From Chryseobacterium gotjawalense (GTDB lineage: Bacteria; Bacteroidota; Bacteroidia; Flavobacteriales; Weeksellaceae), in NCBI RefSeq assembly GCF_030012525.1, contig NZ_CP124855.1, forward strand, positions 1,550,001 through 1,614,000: a stretch of DNA of 64,000 bases, given 5' to 3'. A program made the translations under genes and the position numbers. Positions 18,410 to 26,120 of this stretch are shown here, one piece after another. Numbering within the stretch: position 1 is the first letter of the stretch; each line of letters opens with the position of its first letter. Below the pieces are notes generated by a model that saw nothing but the letters and a program-made list of their open reading frames with translations, made no database searches and had not been told where the DNA came from.

Positions 18410-19542
18410 TATTTAATGTATTTACTGTTATTTTTCATATGAGACATCAATGAATCAACATTATCAATCAAACTTACTTTATATTCCATCTTTTGATTTT
18501 TATACTTCTGATTTCTTAAATAATTACCAATTTTTCTTTTTGCATAATACTTAAAAAAAGAAATAATTGTAAATGGAGTATTAGAAAAATGACTAACAAG
18601 CTTTGGTTTGATGTAAGAAAATAAATAAGGCTCATTAGCTAACATTGTTGCATACAAAGCAGTATAATTAATTTTCTCTTTTCTTTCAAATTTCTTTAAA
18701 ATTTCAGAAGCTGTTTGACCATATATTGAAGTTTCCGACCAAATATAAGGTATTTTTTCATCCCACACTTCTTTAATATTTAAAGGGAGATGTTTTTGTT
18801 CTTCAATTTTCCCATAATGTTTCTTAGCTGCTGTCCATCCTCCTCCACTATTTTTTGAGGCACCATAAATACTAACGGGAAAGTTTATAAAAAAGTAATT
18901 TTTTATAGTTAAATTAAGACTTACTGCAAACCCCATGTCTGGACTAGAACCATTAAGATATTGACCTGTTTTATTTTTTATTTCAAACAATAATGATGTC
19001 TTAATAATTCCATGGTAATAACGCGCTAAATTTAGCATTCCGACAGCACCATTTACGAGTACATTTTCAAGCTCCTTCTCTGAATCCTTTTTTATGAATT
19101 CAAGATTCAAATTCATTGGTTCCCAAAAAGCTTTCTTTTTATGATAATATGTTTCGTTTACAAAATCTACACTATCCCACCAATAATATGCAGCATTATA
19201 GATTAAACAATTCATATTTTTTTCTTTCATTGATTTAACAATATCTATTATGTAGGGTGATAGTAAATCATCATCTCCAATAAAAATTGTATATTCTCCT
19301 TTAATTTTAGATATAGCTGCTGTTGTATTTTCTTTTATTGATATAGGATTGGGAGTATGAGAATATATAACTCTATCATCTAATAACAAATTTCCTAAAT
19401 CTTCCTTGATTTCAGAATTGTCTTGGATAATAAATTCTACATTATCTGAATCTATATATTTTAAAAGAGAAGTAACTACAGGTACTAATGTTGTATATCT
19501 ATCTTTTGTGGGGATGATTACAGAAAGAAGTATATTTTTCAT
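18409..19542 (-). CDS. Glycosyltransferase family 2 protein
   Basis: The 377-residue GT-A protein begins LLSVIIPTKDRYTTLVPVV, followed by FIIQDNSEIKEDL and the metal-binding FIGDDDLL near residue 93. The C-terminal half is longer than average, with an amphipathic region containing YWWDSVDFVNETYYHKKKAF, and I cannot assign an acceptor. It overlaps the wzx gene upstream by four bases and the next gene by one base, so it is embedded in the set B operon. AT content is high, in line with neighbouring set B genes. Confidence 0.87.
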   Translation of the reverse strand: MKNILLSVIIPTKDRYTTLVPVVTSLLKYIDSDNVEFIIQDNSEIKEDLGNLLLDDRVIYSHTPNPISIKENTTAAISKIKGEYTIFIGDDDLLSPYIIDIVKSMKEKNMNCLIYNAAYYWWDSVDFVNETYYHKKKAFWEPMNLNLEFIKKDSEKELENVLVNGAVGMLNLARYYHGIIKTSLLFEIKNKTGQYLNGSSPDMGFAVSLNLTIKNYFFINFPVSIYGASKNSGGGWTAAKKHYGKIEEQKHLPLNIKEVWDEKIPYIWSETSIYGQTASEILKKFERKEKINYTALYATMLANEPYLFSYIKPKLVSHFSNTPFTIISFFKYYAKRKIGNYLRNQKYKNQKMEYKVSLIDNVDSLMSHMKNNSKYIK

Positions 19543-21008
19543 GCTTTTTTTAAATATTTTTTATAAAAAAACAAACCATTTACAGAGAATATGATTGCAG
19601 ACAGAATAACGCTTGCTAGCACACTATAAAGAATGCTCCATTTTCCATAGTCTGGGAATATAAAAATAAATGCTGTTAAAATAGTTAATGATATAATAAT
19701 TGGTAATAAGGTATCATTAAAAAACCATTTATAAAAATGATTTTTTAAAAATTTGTTCGTCAGAAAATAGCCCAAGTATAAAAAAGCAGCTGAATTTATA
19801 AACAACCAAGCATAAGTTGCACCTATTAATCCATAATGTTTTATAGAAAAATACAACAGAGGTGATATTATTATAATCATAACTACTCCAAATCGAATAT
19901 TTGTTTTTGTATGGCCGTGTGCTATAGCTAAATGATAGGGCATATATTGCAGTGCTAAAAAAGCACCTCCTAATAATAAGATTCTGGCTACGCTAGTAAT
20001 AGCCTCTGTAGTTTCGATGTTTTTTGTCCATAGAAAAATATACGTACCAGTAAAAACTATTAATATGCCCGATATAATACTTACAAGAGTTGCAATAATA
20101 AAAGAATATTGATGATAATTTTTAATTTGATCTGCAATATTTTTTTCTTCTGCATAAATTGTCATTTTTGGTAAAATTGCAACTGCAATTGGCAATATGA
20201 GAATAGTCGCTGTCTGCCCAAAAACTCCTGCCAATGAATAATATCCAAAATCTTTTATACTTAATAATTTACTTACGAATAACTTATCAATTTGTGTATT
20301 TATACCAGCGATAAGAGCCATAAAAAGCATGCCTAAAGCAAATTTATATACATTTTTTAATAAATCGAGCTTAAAAAAAGCTTTTACATTTGACCTTAAT
20401 ACTTTCCATAAATTAAATCTAATGATGAGGGTAAATAGTAAAGTTGATAATAATTGCCAAATAAAATATACTTCAATATTGGGGGAAAAGTACAATGGTA
20501 TTAAAACAATTCCAGACCTTACAATACTCATCAGAATCTGTATATTATTTGACAATATCTGCTTCTGCAAACCCATTAATCCACTGGAGTACATTATAAA
20601 CATCATTTGAAGAGCTATTGAAACTCCCATTAGTTTAACACTAAAATATAATGCATTTAAATCAAAATTCCCCCCAACATTTAACCAGTTATCTACAATA
20701 ATTTTTGATGAAAAGAATATAATACAAAAAATAAAAAAACTAATAAAATAATAAAGTCTCTCAATTGTTTTCAAAAGATTTCTTCTGTAATTTATGTCAT
20801 TTGAACGAGCCATCTCTCTGTTAAGAGAAGCTGATAATCCGGAGTCTGCTATTAGCATTATAGATAGAAGAACTGTATAGAAATTAATAATACCATATGA
20901 CTCAATACCTAATAATTTCACATACTGCGGAATGAATAAATATATCGAAACAAACGACCAAATTTTTCCGATATAATTAGAAAATATATTTTTTGTTACT
21001 AAATTCAA
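19539..21008 (-). CDS. Wzx-type oligosaccharide flippase (set B)
   Basis: The 489-residue protein has about 14 hydrophobic segments and begins NLVTKNIFSNYIGKIWSFVS, followed by PQYVKLLGIESYGIINFYTV, the usual start of the polysaccharide transporter family. It would move lipid-linked set B repeat units across the inner membrane. It differs clearly from the set A flippase at 10141-11556, which suggests a separate origin. An 82-base spacer with no feature I can name lies between it and the upstream acyltransferase gene. Confidence 0.87.
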   Translation of the reverse strand: MNLVTKNIFSNYIGKIWSFVSIYLFIPQYVKLLGIESYGIINFYTVLLSIMLIADSGLSASLNREMARSNDINYRRNLLKTIERLYYFISFFIFCIIFFSSKIIVDNWLNVGGNFDLNALYFSVKLMGVSIALQMMFIMYSSGLMGLQKQILSNNIQILMSIVRSGIVLIPLYFSPNIEVYFIWQLLSTLLFTLIIRFNLWKVLRSNVKAFFKLDLLKNVYKFALGMLFMALIAGINTQIDKLFVSKLLSIKDFGYYSLAGVFGQTATILILPIAVAILPKMTIYAEEKNIADQIKNYHQYSFIIATLVSIISGILIVFTGTYIFLWTKNIETTEAITSVARILLLGGAFLALQYMPYHLAIAHGHTKTNIRFGVVMIIIISPLLYFSIKHYGLIGATYAWLFINSAAFLYLGYFLTNKFLKNHFYKWFFNDTLLPIIISLTILTAFIFIFPDYGKWSILYSVLASVILSAIIFSVNGLFFYKKYLKKA

Positions 21009-21090
21009 TTTTTTTTTTTATTAATTAATCACGGAAAGATTAAAATTACACAGATGTGGACAATAATTAGATTTAATTGAACAATTATGA

Positions 21091-21594
21091 TTAAAAGTTT
21101 CGGTCGTTATATTCTAATGAATCTATTTCAATTGAAAAATTAATATTCATGAAATTAGTATTCTCAAATTTTTTAGTCATTATTTTATCGCTATTGATGA
21201 GCTTCCAATTAAATTTTTCATAATAGGGAACAAGATTATCTTTGCAAAGTAAAATCCCTTTCCATTGATTTTGTGCTAAAACAGCATTTACTTCTTCCAT
21301 TAAAATATTTCCAAAGCCCTTTCCAGTTTCTGAGGTACAAACGTTCCCTATTCCTCTTACTTTGATATTTTTATCGTTGATGATAGCAGTAATATCTACT
21401 AGATTAGTATAGGCAATCGGTTTCTCTTCATCTTTTATTAGAATATGGAAATCATTAGCTTGGATATTCTCAATCATCCATCTTTTGTGCTGATCCAAAT
21501 TATAGTCCCAACGTATTGATTTGAGCCTACAGATCTCTATCAATTGTTCCTCAGATATCTCAGAGTGCTTAATGACTGAAGTTAAAAATTTCAT
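21091..21594 (-). CDS. GNAT-family N-acyltransferase, probably acting on an amino-sugar nucleotide
   Basis: The protein is about 167 residues from the ATG at 21594, which falls just after the stop of the upstream gene. The acetyl-CoA loop is ETGKGFGNILMEEV near residue 110 (R/Q-x-x-G-x-G/A motif), preceded by VRGIGNVCTS and followed by ILLCKDNLVPYYEKFNW, the last strands of a GNAT fold. It directly follows two DegT-family genes and a UDP-GlcNAc 4,6-dehydratase gene. The likely job is therefore to acylate the 4-amino group made by that route, as PseH does in pseudaminic-acid synthesis; this is inference from order. Confidence 0.75.
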   Translation of the reverse strand: MKFLTSVIKHSEISEEQLIEICRLKSIRWDYNLDQHKRWMIENIQANDFHILIKDEEKPIAYTNLVDITAIINDKNIKVRGIGNVCTSETGKGFGNILMEEVNAVLAQNQWKGILLCKDNLVPYYEKFNWKLINSDKIMTKKFENTNFMNINFSIEIDSLEYNDRNF

Positions 21595-21602
21595 TCCTTT
21601 TT

Positions 21603-22667
21603 CTATAAATTTACCCACCAACCTGATGGTATTGCCACGTATTTTTTCATAAACTCATTCACTCCCGGTAAATCTTTATTGTTATTAAAAACAGAATAAA
21701 TATTGTTGTTGATGTGAACTCCGGTTGCATAGAAACCATTATCTTTCATTTGTTGTAAAAACTCAGTTTTGTTTTCTGCCAAAACACCATACACCCAATA
21801 ATTTGGGTTTACGTTTTTACTAATCTTTAAAGCTTTTGCATCCAATTGGTTTTCAAAATGCGAATTCCATTTCTCTGCATTGGCTTTTTGCTTAGCAAAT
21901 AAACTTTCGATTTCTTTCATTTGTTTTAAACCGATGTACGAATTTATTTCGCTCATCGTAGCACCATATCCTTCGATAGAGATGTCACAATTAGGATTAA
22001 TTTCGCCATTCTCCAAACGGAAATTGGCTCTTTCAATTCCGTAATCTCTTACCAATTTTGCTTTTTCATAAAAAGCTTTATTATTGAAAGCAATTGCGCC
22101 ACCATCAATGGTATTCGGCACACGAACGGTCTGGAAAGAGAAAACCGTCATATCTGCGCCGGTGTTTCCTGTTTTTTTTCCTTTGTATTCTGTCCCGAAA
22201 GCTTCAATACAGTCATCTATTACAGGAATTCCAAATTCTTTTGCGACGTTGTAAACTTCATCTAATTCTCCTGCATATCCACAAAAAAGATTGTTGAAAA
22301 TCGCTTTTGTATCTTTTGTAATGAGCGATTTCAGTTGAGAAATATCCATTGCGCTGGTTTTGGGGTCAACGTCAATCCATTTTATCTCGAGATTTTTTAC
22401 CGCAAATGGTTGATTGCTCGCCAAACAGCTTACAGGGCTTGCAATGATTTCGTCACCAGGTTTTAAATCCAAAATAGACAAAACCATCATCAATGCTTGG
22501 TTATACGTCGCTGTAGTCAGAATATTTGGATTTCCTATAAATTGAGAGAGTGATTTTTCAAATTCTCTACCATATTTTTTTCCGTACGCCAATTGGCCGG
22601 AATATAAAATTTCGTTGATGCCTTCGGTAATGTTTTCTGGCATAAAAGGTTTGTAGATTGGTATCAT
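21603..22667 (-). CDS. DegT/DnrJ/EryC1-family protein with the PLP lysine replaced by arginine
   Basis: The protein is 354 residues from the ATG at 22667, which overlaps the upstream stop (TAATG). The fold and length match DegT sugar aminotransferases. The pyridine-binding Asp lies in VIDDCIEAFG and the late GWW motif is shared with its neighbour. However, the Schiff-base lysine is replaced: SFQTVRVPNTIDGG has Arg182 where the adjacent paralogue has Lys182 (SFQAIKHLTTIDGG). The phosphate-binding SGT of the paralogue also reads TYN here. The codon is CGT, so this is not a reading ambiguity. It may be a non-catalytic partner subunit or have another PLP-independent role. Confidence 0.85.
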   Translation of the reverse strand: MIPIYKPFMPENITEGINEILYSGQLAYGKKYGREFEKSLSQFIGNPNILTTATYNQALMMVLSILDLKPGDEIIASPVSCLASNQPFAVKNLEIKWIDVDPKTSAMDISQLKSLITKDTKAIFNNLFCGYAGELDEVYNVAKEFGIPVIDDCIEAFGTEYKGKKTGNTGADMTVFSFQTVRVPNTIDGGAIAFNNKAFYEKAKLVRDYGIERANFRLENGEINPNCDISIEGYGATMSEINSYIGLKQMKEIESLFAKQKANAEKWNSHFENQLDAKALKISKNVNPNYWVYGVLAENKTEFLQQMKDNGFYATGVHINNNIYSVFNNNKDLPGVNEFMKKYVAIPSGWWVNL

Positions 22668-23755
22668 TACCAACCGCCTTTTATAACTTCCACCATTTTA
22701 TCACAATCTGCTTTGGTAACCCACCATCCGCAAGGAAGATGTACCATTTTGCTGTAAAATTCATCTAAATTGGGCAATTCTAAATTAAAATCGTTCAGAT
22801 ACGTATGAGAATCGCTTCTTTTATGAAGTTCTGAAGCCATGATTCCGTTGGCTTCCATTTTTGTGATGAATGCTTCTCTGTTTTCAACCTTGATGGTGTA
22901 CAACCAGTATGAAGGTTCTGTATTTTGATAGTATTGAATTAATTCAACACCTTTTACATCTTTTAATTGCTCGTCAAGATATTTTCCGTTGGTAATGTAC
23001 TTTTGTACAAGCTCTTCGATGTTTTCTAACTGAATTAATCCTACGGTAGCATTCACATTATTCATGTGATATTTGTAGCCTTGCATGGTAATATTATTCT
23101 CCATACGGCTCAGTTTTTTATCTAAACCAAACCACCGGATGATTTTTCCTTTCTCGTACAATTCTTTATCCTGAATTTGCAAAGCACCACCGTCAATAGT
23201 TGTTAAATGCTTAATCGCCTGAAAAGAATATACCGTAAATGGAAAATGATTACCTGCTTTTTTGCCATTAAATTTTGAACCTAAAGCATGAGCTGCATCC
23301 TGAATTACAGGAATATTGTACTTTTCAGAAATTTCCTGGATGTGTTTGATATCAACCGGAATTCCTGCGTAATCTACTACAATAATCGCTTTTGTTTTAG
23401 AATTGATAGATTTTTCTATCGCATCTGGTAAAATATTTCCTGTAGCAATATCTACATCTGCATATCTAATTTTTGCACCAACTGCTTTAATAGATGTATT
23501 CGTAGGTTCTGCTGTTAAAGCGGTACTGATTACTTCATCGCCAGCTTGTACACCAGCTAATATTAAAGCAATATGCAAAGCCGCCGTTCCAGAATTTAGA
23601 GAAAGGGTGTGACCACCGCCAATATATTCTTCAAATTTTCTTTCAAATTGTTCTACTGCTTCGCCTTGTGCAACATAGCCGCTGTATAAAATCTCCTCCA
23701 ATTTCGGCATCAAAGTTTCTCTTGGTGGAATAGAGGTTTGAACTAATGGTAGCAT
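22667..23755 (-). CDS. DegT/DnrJ/EryC1-family PLP-dependent sugar aminotransferase
   Basis: The 362-residue protein has the complete set of family residues: LNSGTAALHIAL (phosphate loop, near residue 55), the aromatic-stack region, VIQDAAHALG with Asp153, and the Schiff-base Lys182 in SFQAIKHLTTIDGG. It would transfer an amino group from glutamate to a 4-keto (or 3-keto) sugar nucleotide. The gene directly before it in the operon encodes a UDP-GlcNAc 4,6-dehydratase, which would supply such a 4-keto substrate. It overlaps the downstream DegT gene by one base (TAATG) and lies six bases from the dehydratase gene. Confidence 0.9.
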   Translation of the reverse strand: MLPLVQTSIPPRETLMPKLEEILYSGYVAQGEAVEQFERKFEEYIGGGHTLSLNSGTAALHIALILAGVQAGDEVISTALTAEPTNTSIKAVGAKIRYADVDIATGNILPDAIEKSINSKTKAIIVVDYAGIPVDIKHIQEISEKYNIPVIQDAAHALGSKFNGKKAGNHFPFTVYSFQAIKHLTTIDGGALQIQDKELYEKGKIIRWFGLDKKLSRMENNITMQGYKYHMNNVNATVGLIQLENIEELVQKYITNGKYLDEQLKDVKGVELIQYYQNTEPSYWLYTIKVENREAFITKMEANGIMASELHKRSDSHTYLNDFNLELPNLDEFYSKMVHLPCGWWVTKADCDKMVEVIKGGW

Positions 23756-23761
23756 CTTTAA

Positions 23762-24784
23762 TTATCTATTATGGGTGGCTAATTCGTCTTTTACATAATC
23801 TAAAGTAAGAAGAAGTTGTTTTAATTCTTCCACATTTAGTCTTTCGGTAGTATCGGAGTTGTATTCGGAATCTAATAATTTTGGACCGTCTTCTTGTACA
23901 TATTTGGTATAGTTCAAGTCTCTGAAATCAGCAGGAACTCTGTAAAATCTACCAAAATCTTCTGCCTTGGACATCTCTTCTTTCGAACATAATGTTTCAT
24001 ACATTTTTTCTGCATGCCTTTCGCCAATGATATTGATCTCATTATCTGCGTTAAACAATTCTTTCAAAGCTTGAGCAAGAACCTCTATCGTAGCGCCCGG
24101 CGATTTTTGAACGAAAATATCGCCTGGTTTACCGTTGGTGAAAGCAAACATTACCAACTCAACAGAATCATCTAATGACATCATAAAACGGGTCATTTCG
24201 GGATTGGTAATCGTTAAAGGCTTTCCTTCTTTTATTTGTTTGATGAAAAGAGGAATAATAGAACCACGCGAACACATTACGTTTCCATAACGGGTTCCTG
24301 TATATATTGCGTTGATATTTTTAACTCGTTGGTCTCTTGCTTTTGCAACCGCCATTTTCTCCATCATTGCTTTAGAAATCCCCATAGCATTGATCGGATA
24401 AACAGCTTTATCAGTACTCAATACAACTACCCTTTGCACGTTATTTCTTGCCGCAGCTTCCAATACATTTTCGGCTCCTAAAATATTGGTTTGTACCGCC
24501 TGCATGGGATAAAATTCACAAGAAGGCACTTGCTTCAATGCGGCCGCGTGGAATACAAAGTCCACTCCATTCATCGCCGCATTAATACTGTTGAAATCTC
24601 GAACATCTCCAATCACAAAGTTTAGTTTGTCATTTTTATATTCAATTCGCATATCTTCCTGTTTTTTCTCGTCACGAGAAAAAATTCTTATTTCTTTTAA
24701 ATCAGAATTAAGAAAACCTTTTAACATTGCATTACCAAATGATCCTGTTCCGCCAGTAATTAATAAAATTTTATCTTTAAACAT
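23762..24784 (-). CDS. UDP-N-acetylglucosamine 4,6-dehydratase (FnlA/CapE-like, soluble SDR)
   Basis: The 340-residue SDR has GGTGSFG at 11-17 and the Thr124-Asp125-Lys126 triad segment (STDKAVYPINAMGISK). Met134 replaces the usual Tyr before Lys138, the MxxxK signature of UDP-GlcNAc 4,6-dehydratases. The C-terminal extension with DSEYNSDTTERLNVEELK matches the FnlA/WbjB/CapE group, which also inverts C5. In those systems FnlB and FnlC follow to make UDP-L-FucNAc; neither is present here. Two DegT genes and a GNAT gene follow instead, pointing to a 4-amino product. Confidence 0.9.
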   Translation of the reverse strand: MFKDKILLITGGTGSFGNAMLKGFLNSDLKEIRIFSRDEKKQEDMRIEYKNDKLNFVIGDVRDFNSINAAMNGVDFVFHAAALKQVPSCEFYPMQAVQTNILGAENVLEAAARNNVQRVVVLSTDKAVYPINAMGISKAMMEKMAVAKARDQRVKNINAIYTGTRYGNVMCSRGSIIPLFIKQIKEGKPLTITNPEMTRFMMSLDDSVELVMFAFTNGKPGDIFVQKSPGATIEVLAQALKELFNADNEINIIGERHAEKMYETLCSKEEMSKAEDFGRFYRVPADFRDLNYTKYVQEDGPKLLDSEYNSDTTERLNVEELKQLLLTLDYVKDELATHNR

Positions 24785-24789
24785 TTATT

Positions 24790-25782
24790 CTATCTTAATG
24801 TTGATTTATATTTTTCAAGCTGATTATATATCTTTTTAACATCCTGAGATTTCTCTTTCTGAAGAATCATAATCGCATCTACCGTATGAACTAAAATACA
24901 GTTTTTCATTCCTACAAAAGCAGTAAAAATATCTGTTCCGATAATCATATTTCCATTATCATCAACAGCATGACCATTTGTTCTTAAATAATCATACAAA
25001 GATTCAAAGGATCCTAAATCATTCCATCTGAAATGAGCAGGTACCACTTTTATCCTTTTTGAACGCTCCATGACCGCATAATCTATGCTGATCGACGGAA
25101 TCTGAAAAGAAGCTTCAGCATTTAAATGCTTATTTTCAGATTTCTCCCATGTTGCAACGCATTGTTCGTAAACCTCCGGCTGATATAGTTTTAATTCATC
25201 TAAAAGCACACCTGCTTTAAAGCAGAACATACCTGAATTCCAAAGAAACGTTCCGCGCTCTAAAAATTCTTGAGCGGTTTCTGTGTTTGGTTTTTCTCTG
25301 AAAGAAAGAACATCTTTTCCTTCATATTCAATATAACCATACCCAGTTTCAGGCTTGGAAGGAACAACACCAAAAGTTACAACAAAATCCTGTTTTGCTA
25401 AATCGATAGCCTCTTTAAGAGCCTTTTCGTAAGCATCCTGGTTTTGTATCAAATGATCAGATGGCGTAATGATCAAGACATCATCCGTATCAACTGCCAA
25501 TGCAGCAAAAGCAATTGCCGCAGCTGTATTTCTTGCAGCAGTTTCAACGATAAATGTTTGAGGTAAAGCTATATCCTTTAAAAGTTGAGTACTCCATTCA
25601 ATATGGTCAGTATTTCCTACCACCATTAATTCATCCACAACATTTTCATTTCTCTCAGCAGTCAATTCAAACAATGATTTTCCCGAAAAAAGCTTTAGAA
25701 ACTGTTTAGGATGTTGTTTTCTGGAAAGTGGCCAAAGTCGGCTTCCAACACCTCCAGATAATATTACATTATATACTTTCAT
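24790..25782 (-). CDS. manC: Mannose-1-phosphate guanylyltransferase (single-domain)
   Basis: The 330-residue nucleotidyltransferase has the signature ILSGGVGSRLWPLSRKQHPK at its N-terminus, FGVVPSKPETGYGYIE near residue 135, and FLWNSGMFCF and PISIDYAVMERS-type motifs (here IPSISIDYAVMERS), as in GDP-mannose pyrophosphorylases. It is shorter than bifunctional ManC/AlgA (about 480 residues) because the C-terminal isomerase cupin is missing. That cupin is encoded by the next gene upstream, which overlaps by ATGA. It makes GDP-mannose for the locus glycosyltransferases. No GDP-mannose dehydratase was seen. Confidence 0.93.
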   Translation of the reverse strand: MKVYNVILSGGVGSRLWPLSRKQHPKQFLKLFSGKSLFELTAERNENVVDELMVVGNTDHIEWSTQLLKDIALPQTFIVETAARNTAAAIAFAALAVDTDDVLIITPSDHLIQNQDAYEKALKEAIDLAKQDFVVTFGVVPSKPETGYGYIEYEGKDVLSFREKPNTETAQEFLERGTFLWNSGMFCFKAGVLLDELKLYQPEVYEQCVATWEKSENKHLNAEASFQIPSISIDYAVMERSKRIKVVPAHFRWNDLGSFESLYDYLRTNGHAVDDNGNMIIGTDIFTAFVGMKNCILVHTVDAIMILQKEKSQDVKKIYNQLEKYKSTLR

Positions 25783-26120
25783 GAACGATTATAATCATCT
25801 TCAACTCTTACAATATCGTCTTCACCAAAATAAGTTCCATGCTGAACCTCGATAAAAACTACAGACTCACTCGTTTTATTTTCCATTCTATGATGTGCTC
25901 CTAAAGGAATTTGTGCAACTTCTCCGGCTTTAAAATCTGCAATTTCTTCATTAATCGTAATGGTACCAACTCCAGAAACAACTGTCCAAACTTCTGCACG
26001 ATGATGATGATATTGAAGGGACAATCTTTGTCCCGGGTAAACTAAAATTCTTTTTACTTTATGGGTTTCCGCATCTTCTAACACCCAATATTCGCCCCAT
26101 GGCCTTATATCATGTTCCAT
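25779..26120 (-). CDS. Mannose-6-phosphate isomerase type II domain (stand-alone cupin)
   Basis: The 113-residue single cupin opens RPWGEYWVLED, then VYPGQRLSLQYHHHRAEVW with the metal-binding histidines and VVSGVGTI, and ends VQHGTYFGEDDIVR. These are the hallmarks of the C-terminal isomerase half of AlgA/ManC proteins. Here it is a separate gene overlapping manC by four bases (ATGA), so the two halves are made as coupled subunits. Reaction: fructose-6-phosphate to mannose-6-phosphate. A phosphomannomutase is needed between the two steps and is not in the window. It starts one base from the wzc stop. Confidence 0.9.
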   Translation of the reverse strand: MEHDIRPWGEYWVLEDAETHKVKRILVYPGQRLSLQYHHHRAEVWTVVSGVGTITINEEIADFKAGEVAQIPLGAHHRMENKTSESVVFIEVQHGTYFGEDDIVRVEDDYNRS

